Assembly (NCBI GenBank): GCA_902799745.1
Contig: CADCBQ010000017.1
Location: forward strand, 1-64,000
DNA: 64,000 nt
Direction: 5' to 3'
Source of the DNA: Fibrobacter succinogenes
GTDB lineage: Bacteria; Fibrobacterota; Fibrobacteria; Fibrobacterales; Fibrobacteraceae
Part shown: positions 24,149-33,002 of the stretch, piece by piece
Numbering within the stretch: the first letter of the stretch is position 1
Layout of the letters: each line of letters opens with the position of its first letter
Program-made: the position numbers and the translations under genes
The notes under the pieces: model-generated
Seen by the model: the letters and a program-made list of their open reading frames with translations, nothing else
What the model was told of the DNA's origin: nothing
Databases searched by the model: none

Positions 24149-26563
24149 CTATACCTCGAAGTTCAGCCAGCTGAACATGGGCTTGAGGCCCGCAATCTTA
24201 CTGGTCGGGTACTTTACGTATTCCTGGTATGCAGGGAATACCTTGTTTTCGAGGCTGGTCTTGTCGATGCCGAGGCCAAGCCAGTCGGCCACCGTAATGA
24301 GGCCGGTAATGTGCTTGACTGCGGCTGGGTCGAAGTTTTCAAACACGGAATCAATCAGCTTCACGAGCTTGGCATGGAACATGCGGCCCGTACCGCCGAA
24401 CGAGAAGTGGGTGTGCAATGCCTTTGCTTCTTCGATCAGGTCCTTAATTTCGTCAAAGACCTTCTGGTCGTCGTTTTCCATGTAGGCGAGTGCCAGATGG
24501 TGAATCTTGGAGTTGATTTCGAGCGAAAGGATTTTGCGCATGGTGTCCGGCAGGGTATGGTCGGGGTCGGCCAGACTGTCGATTGAAAGACCGTGCGAAA
24601 GCGCGAAACTCGAGAACGATTCCGTAATTTCGTTCAAGTACTTCTTGGTCGAAATCTGGTTGATGCGCTTGATCGAGTCGCTCATGAGGTTGCGCATACG
24701 CACCACGTAGGCGGTGGGGTAGGTGGCCTGCAATTCCTGCGTGCTCATGTTCGGGTTTTCCACGAACTTGAGACCGTTCTGTTCGTTTTCGCCATCGGCA
24801 ACGACCAGGTTAATGCGGCCGAGTGTATCGGTAATGGCGAGTACGGTCGAAATACGGCGTTCGTTGATGTACTTGTCGAAATATTCCGTGCGAACGAGTG
24901 TCTGGCGCCTGCGCGAAGCAATCTTCGTGGCGGCAATCTTCTTGTTCTTTTCCGAATCGTCTTCCAGGTTCAGGTGGAACATGGCTGCCTGTTCGGCCAT
25001 TTCCTTTACGACCACCGGGACCTTTTCTTCGGCGTAGTTCGTAAACACTTCGGCGCCGTTCCACTTGTGTTCGTTACTCGTGGCGCGGGCGAGAATGCTG
25101 ATGACTTCGTTCTTGATGTGGTGACCATAGGGCAGGAACGGTTCCAAAAGTTCCATGGCACGCAGGGCGTAACGCATGTTCTGCACCGGTTCCAGACCTT
25201 CGATATCGTTGAAGAACCAGCCGCAGCTCGTAAAGCTGAACAGGCAGAACTTCTGGATTTCGAGCAGACGAATCGCCTTTGCGCACATGTCCGGATCGTT
25301 CGGGTCCTTGACGGTCTTGGCGAGGAACGCCTTGATGCGGGATTCGTCTTCAGGAGCGACCAGGACTTCCACAAAGTTGTTGCGGGCATCCCACGGGTTC
25401 ACATCCGAAATCTTTTCGAATTCGCGGTAGAAAATGTCGTCGGCGAGCTTTTTCAGGTGGTTGAATGCGTCGCGCAACGGGCCACGCCATTTCTGGTTCC
25501 AACCCGGGCCACCGCCTGTCGAGCATCCGCAATCGCGGTACCAGCGGCCAACGCCGTGGGCGCAGCTCCAGGCGCAACCTTCGCTGTGGAAGTTCTTGAG
25601 CATCACTTCGTGCTGCGGCGGGAACTGTTCCAAGAACCAGCCGTAGTTCACCGGCACCATGTTGTGGTCGGGAGCGTAGTGGTTATAGAGCCAGGCGGCG
25701 CACATGTCGCCAAAAGGTTCGTGGTGGCCGTAGCTTTCGCCATCGGTACCGATGCTTACCAGCTGCGGGTCGTTGCGCTTTTCGTCCCAGGCATCCCTGA
25801 TGCGGCTGCCGAAGGTGCCTGCGTCACGCAGCAAGTGTTCAAAGCCGACAGCCGAAGAAAGCCACGGGTTGTAGAAGAATACATCCAGGTAGCCGTCGCA
25901 AACGAGCACGCCGTCCTTGTTGCGCGGGTAAATGCGGTACGGGCGAGTTGTGTCGATATCGGTGTTGCTGCAGCCAGTCCATTCGGTATCGCCCAGCTTG
26001 CGGAACTTGTCTGCTTGCGTGGGTGAAAGTATCGTGTACTTGATGCCGGCCTTGATGAGTTCCACCACCGTCTCGAAGTTGATGGCGGTTTCGGCGAGCC
26101 ACATGGCTTCGGGCATGCGGCCAAAGTGGAACTTAAAATCTTCGATGCCCCAGCGGATCTGCGTCTTTTTGTCTTCGGCGCTTGCGAGCGGCATAATGAT
26201 GTGGTTGTACACCTGCGCAATCGCGTTGCCGTGACCGTTCAGGCGTTCGGCGCTTCGCTTGTCGGCTTCTTGAATGCGCTTGTAGGTTGCAGGCGCATTC
26301 GTGCGGATCCAACCCATGAGAGTCGGACCCATGTTAAAGCTCATAAAATCGTAGTTATTGACAATATCGACAATACGTCCGTTCGGGCTCAAAATACGGC
26401 TAGCGGAATTCGGACTGTAACATTCACTCGCAATACGGTCATTCCAGTCGTGAAAGGGACGTGCGCTCGGCTGATTCTCGATAACGCCCGTCCAAGGATT
26501 TTCACGAGGCGGCTGGTAAAAGTGACCGTGGATCGTAAAATAAAGGGGGTGCTTCTTTTCCAT
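24149..26563 (-). CDS. GH57-family glycoside hydrolase (DUF3536-type), cytosolic
   Basis: 804 aa, no signal peptide. Starts MEKKHPLYFTIHGHFYQPPRENPW, a GH57 opening (H-x-H-x-Y-Q-P). The nucleophile region is MPEAMWLAETAINFET, with the Glu, and the acid/base region is SIGTDGESYGHHEPFGD. The C-terminal half is helical (DUF3536-like). GH57 enzymes act on alpha-glucans (amylase, amylopullulanase, branching enzyme); the exact reaction is not readable here. Glycogen or starch-type storage metabolism is likely, in line with MalQ and GH13 at 45-48 kb. First gene of an operon with hpt, the membrane protein and cysE. Confidence 0.85.
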   Translation of the reverse strand: MEKKHPLYFTIHGHFYQPPRENPWTGVIENQPSARPFHDWNDRIASECYSPNSASRILSPNGRIVDIVNNYDFMSFNMGPTLMGWIRTNAPATYKRIQEADKRSAERLNGHGNAIAQVYNHIIMPLASAEDKKTQIRWGIEDFKFHFGRMPEAMWLAETAINFETVVELIKAGIKYTILSPTQADKFRKLGDTEWTGCSNTDIDTTRPYRIYPRNKDGVLVCDGYLDVFFYNPWLSSAVGFEHLLRDAGTFGSRIRDAWDEKRNDPQLVSIGTDGESYGHHEPFGDMCAAWLYNHYAPDHNMVPVNYGWFLEQFPPQHEVMLKNFHSEGCAWSCAHGVGRWYRDCGCSTGGGPGWNQKWRGPLRDAFNHLKKLADDIFYREFEKISDVNPWDARNNFVEVLVAPEDESRIKAFLAKTVKDPNDPDMCAKAIRLLEIQKFCLFSFTSCGWFFNDIEGLEPVQNMRYALRAMELLEPFLPYGHHIKNEVISILARATSNEHKWNGAEVFTNYAEEKVPVVVKEMAEQAAMFHLNLEDDSEKNKKIAATKIASRRRQTLVRTEYFDKYINERRISTVLAITDTLGRINLVVADGENEQNGLKFVENPNMSTQELQATYPTAYVVRMRNLMSDSIKRINQISTKKYLNEITESFSSFALSHGLSIDSLADPDHTLPDTMRKILSLEINSKIHHLALAYMENDDQKVFDEIKDLIEEAKALHTHFSFGGTGRMFHAKLVKLIDSVFENFDPAAVKHITGLITVADWLGLGIDKTSLENKVFPAYQEYVKYPTSKIAGLKPMFSWLNFEV

Positions 26564-26606
26564 GTTAACAAATATAAAAAATAGTGGGCGAAAGGCAGTG
26601 ACGAGT

Positions 26607-26640
26607 AAACAGAAGGACTCGCTTGAGCGAGTCCCTGTTT
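26607..26640. terminator. Hairpin terminator between GH57 and GH26 genes
   Basis: AAACAG..GGACTCGC-TTGA-GCGAGTCC..CTGTTT, with short A and T tracts. It lies 3' of the minus-strand GH26 gene ending at 26665 and most likely terminates it. Confidence 0.65.
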
Positions 26641-26664
26641 GCTAATGTTATTTTTTTGTAGGCT

Positions 26665-28527
26665 TTACTTCACCCTAATTCTCTGCGCGTAGTTTGCGGT
26701 GCCGTTCTTGGCGCGTACGATGTAGTTGCCGCGGGCGATGCCGTCGAGGCTGAATTGCAGGGTGCCTGCGGGCAGATTGCCCTTGGCGAGGTTTGCAACC
26801 TTGTGGCCGAGCATGTCAAAGAGGGCGATGTTTGTGTGGCCCGCCTGCGGAATGGTAATGCTCAGGTTGTTGCCTTGTAACGTAATATTTAATTTGTTTG
26901 AAATGCGGCTGGACGCACTTGTGGTGATTTCGGCGACGACCTTGTCCCAGCCGGGCATATCGTCAAGGGCGATAATGCGTTCGTCATCCAAGTTCTTTTT
27001 CCACATTTCGGTGGTCGTCTTTTCCAAGAAGTTTCCGCTCCAGGTCTGGCTCCAGGTCATCCAGTAGCTCCAATAAGCCTTGTCTTCGGCAATGCTGTCG
27101 ATGTCTGGAATAGCACCGTTTTCGCTCAAGGCAATCATCTTGCTTGTGCCCACATCGCTCACAATCTTGTTGTAGTAATTGGCGGCGGAATTGTGGTCAT
27201 TCAGCGGGTCATAAATGTCAACAGCGACAATGTCCACGTATTCATCGCCCGGGTACCATGCTGCATTCAGGGCGCTGTAGTCGTAACCGAATTTCGGGTC
27301 GGTATTGATGTTCCAGACCCAAATCAGGTTGGTGAGCTTATTGGTCTTGACCATGCGATCGAATACCAGGCGGTACAGCTGTACATAGCATTCGGGGCTT
27401 GCGGTACCCCACCAGAACCAGCCACCGCTTGCTTCGTGAAGCGGGCGCCATATGACGGCGATTCCCTTTTCTTCGAGCTGTTTGAAGTAGCCCGAAACAA
27501 TGTCTACGTCGGCGACAATGTCCTTGTATTCCTGCGAGGTCTCGTCAAGTTCCTGGCATTGTTCGCCCTTGAAAGCCTTGGTGTAGTTAAAGCAGGTATT
27601 TGTGTTCGAAGTGCCCATGACGCCTTCGGTGCAGCCGGGGTTGTTAAAGCCTGCGGGAGTGCCCTGCGTGTAGAATACGGTGTCTTCGCCGACCTTCCAG
27701 TGCCAAGTATAAGTCGGAATGCCGCCAATGTTCCACAAGTCTTCGGTCATGAGCAGGTTGTTTTCGGTGTAGCCCTTGAACCAACCTTCTTCGTGGTGGC
27801 CGCCTGCGGCAAACAGCATGTCGAAGCCGCCAATAGCGGGGTAGTGGCCGCTACGCTTGTAGAATTCGGCGATGTCGGTCTGGCCCTTCCACGAGACTTC
27901 TTCGTCGCTGAACTTGCAAGAGTCTGCGGGCGTGCAGCCACCAGGCGGAATGAGCCGCATGTTGCCGTAATCATAGTTGAAATTCTGGTCGCTAATCATC
28001 ATGCCGCTAACGGTCTTTTTGCCGAAGTTTTCGCGCAGGAAGGAGTAGAGTTTCTTGGCGCTTTCGCTTGCATTCGGCGTGACTGGTGCAGTTCCGATGT
28101 TGAATGTCGGGTCGGGGTGGCGTTCGACGGTAATGTAGTCCACGCCGAGAGCCTGGTTACCCACGGTAATCTTGTTTTCGCCGACCTTCATTTTGGCGGA
28201 TGCCGAAACCACGTAGCTCGAATCGCAATTGCGCGGGGTGGTGAGCATGGAGCCTACATCCACACCGTTGACTGCGATTTTAGAGGTGGTCCAGTCGTAT
28301 TGCTTGATTAAAACCTTGGTGGTAATATCGTAGACGGCGGTTTCTTCAACCTTGACGGTGAACGTGATGCCGCTAGGGTCTGCGGTCTTTGCGTACTTTC
28401 CGCCCGAAAATTCGGCGCCTTCGGCAACGCTTGCGCCCGGCAAATCTTCGGCTTCGTACATGGTGGGGGCTGCAAAAGCAGACACCATAGAGAATGCGGA
28501 CAGCGCCGCGAGTAATTTACATCCCAT
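26665..28527 (-). CDS. Secreted GH26 beta-mannanase-like enzyme with N-terminal CBM
   Basis: 620 aa. Signal peptide (MGCKLLAALSAFSMVSAFA). Residues about 20-145 form a CBM6/CBM35-like beta-sandwich (YEAEDLPGASVAEGAEFSGGKY ... LGVDYITVE). The GH26 barrel follows (about 155-525): SGMMISDQNFNYD, the acid/base Glu in VIWRPLHEASGGWFWWG and the nucleophile Glu in IALSENGAIPD. The last about 75 residues (ITLQGNNLSITIPQ ... NYIVRAKNG ... RIRVK) are the sorting-type tail. The expected substrate is mannan or glucomannan. AAGGAG precedes the ATG. Last gene of three GH26 genes, each with its own promoter-sized spacer. Confidence 0.9.
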   Translation of the reverse strand: MGCKLLAALSAFSMVSAFAAPTMYEAEDLPGASVAEGAEFSGGKYAKTADPSGITFTVKVEETAVYDITTKVLIKQYDWTTSKIAVNGVDVGSMLTTPRNCDSSYVVSASAKMKVGENKITVGNQALGVDYITVERHPDPTFNIGTAPVTPNASESAKKLYSFLRENFGKKTVSGMMISDQNFNYDYGNMRLIPPGGCTPADSCKFSDEEVSWKGQTDIAEFYKRSGHYPAIGGFDMLFAAGGHHEEGWFKGYTENNLLMTEDLWNIGGIPTYTWHWKVGEDTVFYTQGTPAGFNNPGCTEGVMGTSNTNTCFNYTKAFKGEQCQELDETSQEYKDIVADVDIVSGYFKQLEEKGIAVIWRPLHEASGGWFWWGTASPECYVQLYRLVFDRMVKTNKLTNLIWVWNINTDPKFGYDYSALNAAWYPGDEYVDIVAVDIYDPLNDHNSAANYYNKIVSDVGTSKMIALSENGAIPDIDSIAEDKAYWSYWMTWSQTWSGNFLEKTTTEMWKKNLDDERIIALDDMPGWDKVVAEITTSASSRISNKLNITLQGNNLSITIPQAGHTNIALFDMLGHKVANLAKGNLPAGTLQFSLDGIARGNYIVRAKNGTANYAQRIRVK

Positions 28528-28591
28528 ACAACACTCCTTAATTTATGCCTTAAATATACCTTCGAATGGCCGCGATTTTCATTTTGAAAGC

Positions 28592-28622
28592 AAAAAAGCG
28601 GAAAAGATGTTGTCTTTTCCGC
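28592..28622 (-). terminator. Terminator of the middle GH26 gene
   Basis: On the minus strand, GCGGAAAAGA-CAACA-TCTTTTCCGC is followed by TTTTTTG. It lies 36 nt after the stop at 28658. Confidence 0.85.
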
Positions 28623-28657
28623 AATAATCGTTTTACGCGTTTTTTAGCGAAATTTGG

Positions 28658-30409
28658 CTATTTTAGCGTGATTTTGAGGCTCTTAGTCAATCCGTTCGCC
28701 TGAATTTTTACTAGGTACGGTCCGCGGGCGAGGCGTGAAAGCGCAATCGTGCCGTTCTGGCTCATTTTTCTTACGAGTACGCGGTTTCCTTGCAAATCGT
28801 AAATCGAGACTTGTGCGGTTGAGGCGTTCTGGTTCACCTGCAAATCGCGACCGACAAGCTGGATTGCTGGAGCCGCTTTCTTGGAGGTGGCGATGATGGT
28901 CGTCTGCATTTCGTACTTGTCCCAGCCGGGCATGTCTTCGAGCGTGATAATGTAGTCGTTGTTCATCACGGTCTTCCAGCTTTCGGCGTTGTTGTCGTTG
29001 GCCCAACCTTCCATGGCGTAGTCGCCGTACCACGGCATGAACCAGCTCCAGTTCGCGCCATCGGCCTTCATTTCGTCGGGGTAGGGCACGGAGCCATTTT
29101 CAGACAAGGTGACAATCTTTTTGGCGCCGTACATTTCCTTGACTTTTTCGAAGGAACTCACGAGAGAGGCGTGGTTTGCTTCGCGGGGGTAGTAGTAATA
29201 GTCGCGGCCTACGACGTCTACGTATTCGTCGCCCGGGTACCAATCCAACGCATCGGGGGCTTCGTCGGTGGTCCAGACCCAAATCAGGTTGTGCAGCCCC
29301 TTCTTGTTCACGAAGGTGTCGAACATGAGTTTGTACAGGGCGACGCAAGGCTTTGCGCCATCGGTGCCCCACCAGAACCACTTTCCGCTCGCTTCGTGCA
29401 GCGGGCGCCACAGCACGGCAACGCCTTCTTTCTGGAGCGTCAAAAGCGAATCGGCAATCATTTCCATGTCGCGCATAAGGGCCTTGTATTCGTCGCTGTC
29501 GGTTTTCCACTTGCCGGTGGTGGTGTCGTAAGCAAGACCGATGCTGAATTCCGTGTAAGGGTCGTTGCCGCTGGATTGCGTGTAGAACGCTTCTACGGTG
29601 TGCATCGGGTCTTTCCAGTGCCAGTTGAATTGCGGAATGCCGCCCTTTTTCCATACCGTCTTTGCCATTTCCAAGGAGGCATGCGTATAGCCTTGATACC
29701 ACTGCTGGTCAGAACTCTTGCCGGAAGAATGCAAGAAGTCGAAACCGACCAGAACCACGTTCTTGCCGCTCGCCTTGTTGATGTAGCTGAGTTCGGTCTG
29801 AGTGTCGAAATCTTGCGGGGTGTACTGTCCGTTGTTTTCGAACGGGCGTTCGGTCATCACGCCGCTGATGGTGCGCTTGCCGAAATTGCTGAGCAAGAAG
29901 TTGTAGAGTTTCTGGGCGCTTTCGGTGGGTTCAGGCGTTACAGGAGTCGGGCTGATGTTCCAGGGGGTCGCCTCGTATTCCGAAACTTCAATGTAGTCAA
30001 CGGCCACCCATCCCCAGGAATGGACAATCCCGATTGCGTTTTCACCTTTTTTTAGCTTGATTTTACCTGCCGCCTTGAGTACCTTAAAATCATCGGAAAC
30101 TCCGAAGGTCACCTGACCGGCGGAGCTTCCGTTCAAAGTCAGATTCTGGGTTTTGCTGCCGCGATCGGTGGGGAGCTTGTAGCTTACGTACAGCGTGTAG
30201 TAGCCGTCGCTTGGCATGTTAACGGTGAATGCGAGGTCGCCGTCGGCCATTTCTACGTACTTGCCGCCCGAGGCTTTTGCGTCGGTCAATGTCTCGATTT
30301 TGTGGTCGTCGGCAGGTACGGCGTCTTCGGCTTCGACGCGGATGGCCGCTGCCATGGAGTAGGTCGAAAAAGCGAGCGCTGTCGCGGTTAAAAACTTGTA
30401 GGTATTCAT
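28658..30409 (-). CDS. Secreted GH26 beta-mannanase-like enzyme with N-terminal CBM (second of three)
   Basis: 583 aa. Signal peptide ending near MAAA. CBM35/6-like domain at about 22-135 (RVEAEDAVPADD ... WVAVDYIEVSEYE), then the GH26 barrel: ISGVMTERPFENNGQYT, the acid/base Glu in VLWRPLHEASGKWFWWG and the nucleophile Glu in IVTLSENGSVPYPDE. The C-terminal about 65 residues (IQLVGRDLQVNQNAS ... RGPYLVKIQANG ... LKITLK) match the tails of its neighbours. GGAGG precedes the ATG. It differs enough from its neighbours to suggest old duplication and separate substrates (inference). Confidence 0.9.
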   Translation of the reverse strand: MNTYKFLTATALAFSTYSMAAAIRVEAEDAVPADDHKIETLTDAKASGGKYVEMADGDLAFTVNMPSDGYYTLYVSYKLPTDRGSKTQNLTLNGSSAGQVTFGVSDDFKVLKAAGKIKLKKGENAIGIVHSWGWVAVDYIEVSEYEATPWNISPTPVTPEPTESAQKLYNFLLSNFGKRTISGVMTERPFENNGQYTPQDFDTQTELSYINKASGKNVVLVGFDFLHSSGKSSDQQWYQGYTHASLEMAKTVWKKGGIPQFNWHWKDPMHTVEAFYTQSSGNDPYTEFSIGLAYDTTTGKWKTDSDEYKALMRDMEMIADSLLTLQKEGVAVLWRPLHEASGKWFWWGTDGAKPCVALYKLMFDTFVNKKGLHNLIWVWTTDEAPDALDWYPGDEYVDVVGRDYYYYPREANHASLVSSFEKVKEMYGAKKIVTLSENGSVPYPDEMKADGANWSWFMPWYGDYAMEGWANDNNAESWKTVMNNDYIITLEDMPGWDKYEMQTTIIATSKKAAPAIQLVGRDLQVNQNASTAQVSIYDLQGNRVLVRKMSQNGTIALSRLARGPYLVKIQANGLTKSLKITLK

Positions 30410-30477
30410 ACAACCTCCGGTTCCATTTTAAAATACATTATTTTCCCCGAAAATTGAAAATTCATTGTTCAAATAGA

Positions 30478-30519
30478 AGAATCCCCGCGGCAAACTTGCG
30501 TCGACCACGGGGATTCTAG
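30478..30519 (-). terminator. Terminator-like hairpin 3' of the first GH26 gene
   Basis: AGAATCCCCG and CGGGGATTCT pair around a 22-nt loop, 18 nt after the stop at 30537; the following minus-strand T content is modest (TCTATTTG). Confidence 0.6.
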
Positions 30520-30536
30520 GAGTCATGAAGAGAAAC

Positions 30537-32843
30537 TTACTTGATTAATACCGGCTGGGTAGCGGCAATGCCTGCGCCCTTGACGCGCACGATGTAGTGG
30601 CCCTTGGGCATGTCGGCGAGGCTGAATGCGCTGGTGCCTGCGGCGAGGTTGCCCTTGTAGAGCGTTGCCACGCGCTTGCCGTTCATACCGAACACTTCGA
30701 CGGCAACCATGCCAGCCTTGGCGGTAGTGAGCGAGACGGTCTTGCCCGAGACGCCGAGCTTGGCGGAGGCGCTTGCCTTGGCGACCACCGGCTTGATGGC
30801 GGCAGGTGTGCCCGTTTCGTCGACGAGTTCGATCTTTGCGATGTGACCCTTGCTCTGGTCGGCGGCGGTGAAGAGTTCGGTCTTCTTGTCGAATGCGGAA
30901 ATCACCTTGCCGTTGTCGGCGACGAGTTCGTCGAAAATCACGGTTCCTTCAAAGCCTACAGCTGCAACCATCAGCGTTACAGAGAAGAGTTTGTCGAGGT
31001 CGATAGCATGTTCTACGCCAGCATCATCTTCGTACTTGGTAATGTCGAATTCGCAAGTCGAAGATGCGCCGTCGTTAATCCAGCAGCCGGTGGAGGTAGA
31101 CATTTCCCACGTCCAACCGTCGTCTTCCATACCGTTGCGGACAAAGGCGAGACCAACCCAGATGCCATTGTCTGCACCGCCGGAACCGTTATTTGTAATC
31201 TTCAAGGAAACGGTCGTTGCACCAGTGAGGTTCGGAACCTTTTTGAGTTCGATGTTTGCACCGCTGTCGTTCAAGGCAGTGTAGGTCACAGCCATCATCA
31301 GGTTCTTGTAGTCTTCAGGAGTTGCTTCGCCGGCACCGTACTTGGCATTTTCAGTCGAAGTCGGGCATGCCTTTGTTGCAGAGGCGGCTTCATTATAGTT
31401 GTCCCAACCCGGCATTTCGTCGAGCGTGATGATTCGTTCGTCGGCGAGGTTCTTCTGCCATACGCTTGCGGCGGTTTGGCTCACGTAGCCTGCAGACCAG
31501 GAATCATACCACGGCATCCACCAGCTCCACGGAGCATTTTCTGCGTACATGTTGTCGACATCGGGAATCGGACCGTTTTCGCTGAGGGCGATAATCTTGT
31601 TGGTGCCGCCCTTGTTGGCAAAGTCGATGAATGCTGCGCTGTTGCTCTGGTGATCGTTTGCCTTGTTGTAAATGTCAACGCTAAGAACGTCATAGTAGGT
31701 TTCGCCCGGAGTCCAAGAAAGCTTGGAGGCATCTTGCGGGTTAAAGTCCCAAATCAGGTTGTTCACACCGTTCTTGAACACCATGCGTTCGTAGAGCAGC
31801 TGGTAGAGGGCAATGAACTGCTTGCCCGTATTGACACTCCACCAGAACCAGTTTCCACCGGATTCATGCAACGGACGGAAGATGGCGGCAACGCCTTCTT
31901 TCTGGAGGTCCAAGAAAATCTGGGAAACGTGGTCGATATCTCCGACAATTGCCTTGTAAGCGGCAGAAGTCGTATCCCAAGTGGTGGAACCCTTGATGAA
32001 TGCTTCGGAGAAGTCGAATTCGGTGTAGGTGTCATGAGCACCCTTCACGTAGAATTCAACTTCGTCACCCGGGCGCCAGTGCCACGTGAAGGCCGGAATG
32101 CCGCCCTTCTTCCAGGTGGTTTTTGCGATATCGATAGCCTTTTCGGTGTACTGCTGGAACCAGCCTTCGTCCTTGTTGGCGCCGGTTGCGTTCATGAGGT
32201 CTGCACCGATGAGTGCCGGGTACTTGCCGCCGGCCTTGTAAACTGCTTGCACGTCTTCGTGCTGGGTGGCGTCACCAATGGTGTAGGCGTCCATGTTGCC
32301 CGTCATTACGCCAGAAATCGTCTTCTTGCCAAAATTGTTGACCAAGAAGTTGTAAAGCTTAACTGCAGACGGGGAGGCATTCTTGGTAACGGGAGCGTTG
32401 CAAAGGGTGAATGCCTTGGCTTCGAATTCCTTGACTTCGATGTAGTCAACATCGATCCAGCCCCAGCTATTGGTAATGGCGATCGTGTTTGCGCCTGCTG
32501 CAAGTGTAAGGACGGTTTCAACATCGACAAACTTGCCTTTGTCTGTAACCGGGAAGGAAACCTGAGAGGTTGTACTGCCGACACCGACATAGTTGATCTT
32601 GTCGCCACCGTAGTTGTTCATGTAGTGAACAACTACGCTATATTGGCCGGCTTTCTCGACAGTAACTGCGGGGAACGTAATGTCGCCGCCGTTCATCTTG
32701 ACGTATTTGCCGCCCGATGCTTCGGTATTAGAGGCGACAGCTGCATCTTTGGTGAGTGTTCCGTCTTCGGCTTCGTATTGTGCAGCGCTTGCGGATGCTG
32801 CAGCGGCAAGGCCGAATGCGAGAAGGGTTTTAGTAAATTCCAT
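30537..32843 (-). CDS. Secreted GH26 beta-mannanase-like enzyme with two accessory domains (first of three)
   Basis: 768 aa, the longest of the three. Signal peptide (TLLAFGLAAAASASA). CBM35/6-like domain about 22-140 (YEAEDGTLTKDAAVAS ... WIDVDYIEVKEFE), GH26 barrel about 145-495 with the acid/base Glu in IFRPLHESGGNWFWWS and the nucleophile Glu in IALSENGPIPDVD. An extra about 190-residue beta-rich domain follows (from NLMMAVTYTALNDSG to VIFDELVADN), resembling CBM11-type modules. The tail ends RGKGAG-like, reading GHYIVRVKGAG ... PVLIK. AGGAG before the ATG. The extra domain suggests a wider or different glucomannan/glucan target. Confidence 0.9.
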   Translation of the reverse strand: MEFTKTLLAFGLAAAASASAAQYEAEDGTLTKDAAVASNTEASGGKYVKMNGGDITFPAVTVEKAGQYSVVVHYMNNYGGDKINYVGVGSTTSQVSFPVTDKGKFVDVETVLTLAAGANTIAITNSWGWIDVDYIEVKEFEAKAFTLCNAPVTKNASPSAVKLYNFLVNNFGKKTISGVMTGNMDAYTIGDATQHEDVQAVYKAGGKYPALIGADLMNATGANKDEGWFQQYTEKAIDIAKTTWKKGGIPAFTWHWRPGDEVEFYVKGAHDTYTEFDFSEAFIKGSTTWDTTSAAYKAIVGDIDHVSQIFLDLQKEGVAAIFRPLHESGGNWFWWSVNTGKQFIALYQLLYERMVFKNGVNNLIWDFNPQDASKLSWTPGETYYDVLSVDIYNKANDHQSNSAAFIDFANKGGTNKIIALSENGPIPDVDNMYAENAPWSWWMPWYDSWSAGYVSQTAASVWQKNLADERIITLDEMPGWDNYNEAASATKACPTSTENAKYGAGEATPEDYKNLMMAVTYTALNDSGANIELKKVPNLTGATTVSLKITNNGSGGADNGIWVGLAFVRNGMEDDGWTWEMSTSTGCWINDGASSTCEFDITKYEDDAGVEHAIDLDKLFSVTLMVAAVGFEGTVIFDELVADNGKVISAFDKKTELFTAADQSKGHIAKIELVDETGTPAAIKPVVAKASASAKLGVSGKTVSLTTAKAGMVAVEVFGMNGKRVATLYKGNLAAGTSAFSLADMPKGHYIVRVKGAGIAATQPVLIK

Positions 32844-32944
32844 AACAGACTCCTATATTGTCGTCTTGGAAAATAGGTTTTAAAAAACGCAAATCAAAGA
32901 ATATTTTGAATCGTGTTGAATAAAACGTTGGGTGATTCTCAACA

Positions 32945-32972
32945 AAAAAATCCGCCATTTTGGCGGATTTTG
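32945..32972 (-). terminator. Terminator of the aldose epimerase gene
   Basis: AAATCCGCCA-TTT-TGGCGGATTT, followed on the minus strand by a run of seven Ts, 30 nt after the stop at 33003. Confidence 0.88.
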
Positions 32973-33002
32973 TAGATTGTAGTTTACAAAAAACTTGCGT
33001 TT

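Noticed and set aside
30597..32876. 759-codon open frame on the plus strand
   Set aside because: Antisense to the first GH26 gene, produced by codon bias; the GH26 reading has signal peptide, active-site motifs and Shine-Dalgarno.
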